Below are positions 63,520 to 64,000 of a stretch of DNA of 64,000 nucleotides, piece by piece. The notes under the pieces are model-generated. The model was not told where the DNA came from. It saw only the letters and a list, made by a program, of their open reading frames with translations, and did not search any database. The first letter of the stretch is position 1. Every line of letters begins with the position of its first letter. This stretch comes from Palleronia aestuarii. Its GTDB lineage: Bacteria; Pseudomonadota; Alphaproteobacteria; Rhodobacterales; Rhodobacteraceae. The position numbers and the translations under genes are program-made. The DNA is taken from NCBI RefSeq assembly GCF_003253995.1, contig NZ_QKZL01000006.1:62001-126000 (forward strand). The letters are read 5' to 3'.

Positions 63520-64000
63520 GTGGACGCGTTCCTCTACATCACCGTGCTCGTCCTGGCCACTGGCGGCCTAGTCATCCTGCGTTGGCGTTTCGCGACGTTC
63601 CGGGCGCAACAGCCGCACGAATACGAGGGGATGGCGCCCGATTTCGACCTCCGCGAACACCTGACCGGCAAGCTCGTCAGCGATGGCATGATCTTCGGTC
63701 CGACCGGACGGATGAGCGCGCGGTTCCGCGCCCGCATCCTCGGGACCTGGACGGACGGGCATGGTGTGATCGCGGAGGAGTTCCGGTTCGACGGTGGCGG
63801 GCAACAATCCCGCTCGTGGCGTTTCACGCTTCGTGAGGGCGGGCGTTTCCGGGCCGATGCCGACGATGTCGTGGGGTCGGGGAGCGGAACGATCGTAGGG
63901 CCGACGATCCGCCTGTCCTACCGCATCGTGCTCCCGAAGGATGCGGGCGGCCATACGCTCGACGTGATCGACTGGATGTACCTCACGCAAGGCGGCACGA
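63520..64000 (+). CDS. DUF3833 family protein, cut by window end
   Basis: An open frame from GTG 63520 to the end of the window gives 160 residues: a short N-terminal hydrophobic helix (FLYITVLVLATGGLVIL), then DFDLREHLTGKLVSDGMIFGPTG (in parts) and ILGTWTDGHGVIAEEFRFDGG and DDVVGSGSGTIVGPTIRLSYRIVL, ending IDWMYLTQGGT. These are typical of DUF3833, a lipocalin-like family of unknown function. The C-terminus is beyond the window. The GTG start is the first in frame after a stop. Confidence 0.82.
   Translation, partial: MDAFLYITVLVLATGGLVILRWRFATFRAQQPHEYEGMAPDFDLREHLTGKLVSDGMIFGPTGRMSARFRARILGTWTDGHGVIAEEFRFDGGGQQSRSWRFTLREGGRFRADADDVVGSGSGTIVGPTIRLSYRIVLPKDAGGHTLDVIDWMYLTQGGT

Overview
The window is high-GC DNA from an alphaproteobacterium, almost certainly a Rhodobacteraceae (roseobacter/Rhodobacter group) aerobic anoxygenic phototroph. 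The evidence is a photosynthesis gene block in the order ppsR-aerR / bchFNBHLM-lhaA-puhABC-orf-acsF-puhE-hemA-cycA, an oxygen-dependent cyclase (acsF), ALA synthase (C4 haem route), family-typical neighbours (DUF4170-waaA-lpxK, SAM-II riboswitch-metZ, folE2) and consistent protein sequences throughout. No phage, integrase or intact insertion sequence was seen.

Layout. 0-2.5 kb: a cut-off small gene and the ergothioneine pair egtB-egtD, all on the minus strand. 2.7-9.2 kb: hybrid histidine kinase, DUF4170 protein, lipid A/Kdo genes waaA and lpxK, a DsbA-like protein, a DciA/DUF721 protein and mutY. 9.2-27.9 kb: the photosynthesis block. ppsR and aerR point left; from a shared control region at about 11.46-11.68 kb a long, tightly overlapping operon points right. 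It makes 3-vinyl hydratase, dark protochlorophyllide reductase (N, B, L), Mg-chelatase H, BchM methyltransferase, the LhaA assembly factor, reaction-centre H subunit and its assembly proteins, AcsF cyclase, ALA synthase and cytochrome c2. 28-32.7 kb: pyrophosphatase, AzlCD exporter, an MFS transporter, a BON-MscS channel and tRNA-Ser(GCU). 32.9-41.2 kb: secreted protein, GNAT enzyme, ftsY, yciB, PilZ protein, SAM-II riboswitch plus metZ, folE2, a DUF6151-like protein and trkH. 41.3-46.5 kb: P1 peptidase, membrane protein, rpe, a sulfotransferase remnant and the 5-oxoprolinase genes pxpBCA. 47.2-50.6 kb: opgG-opgH for periplasmic glucans. 50.7-59.4 kb: housekeeping genes (prs, isomerase, threonine aldolase, ribF, MaoC, HAD, a second pyrophosphatase, cysS). 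59.5-61.7 kb: CIRCE-groESL. 61.7-64 kb: a copper-type CsoR repressor divergent from a glutaredoxin-MauE protein and a DUF305 protein, then a cut-off DUF3833 gene.

Two kinds of non-genic structure stand out. First, two unlinked arrays of a degenerate 11-bp direct repeat (GTRCA-N5-C). One has 13 exactly phased units inside the 5' end of bchM; the other has 11 units between a secreted-protein gene and a GNAT gene. Second, six copies at four loci of a 21-bp palindrome (GCCCCGGA-N5-TCCGGGGC type). One copy sits inside the bchB reading frame, one between bchH and bchL, one pair between acsF and puhE, and one pair after trkH that supplies the stop codon of a peptidase gene. These are the best candidates for undescribed biology here.
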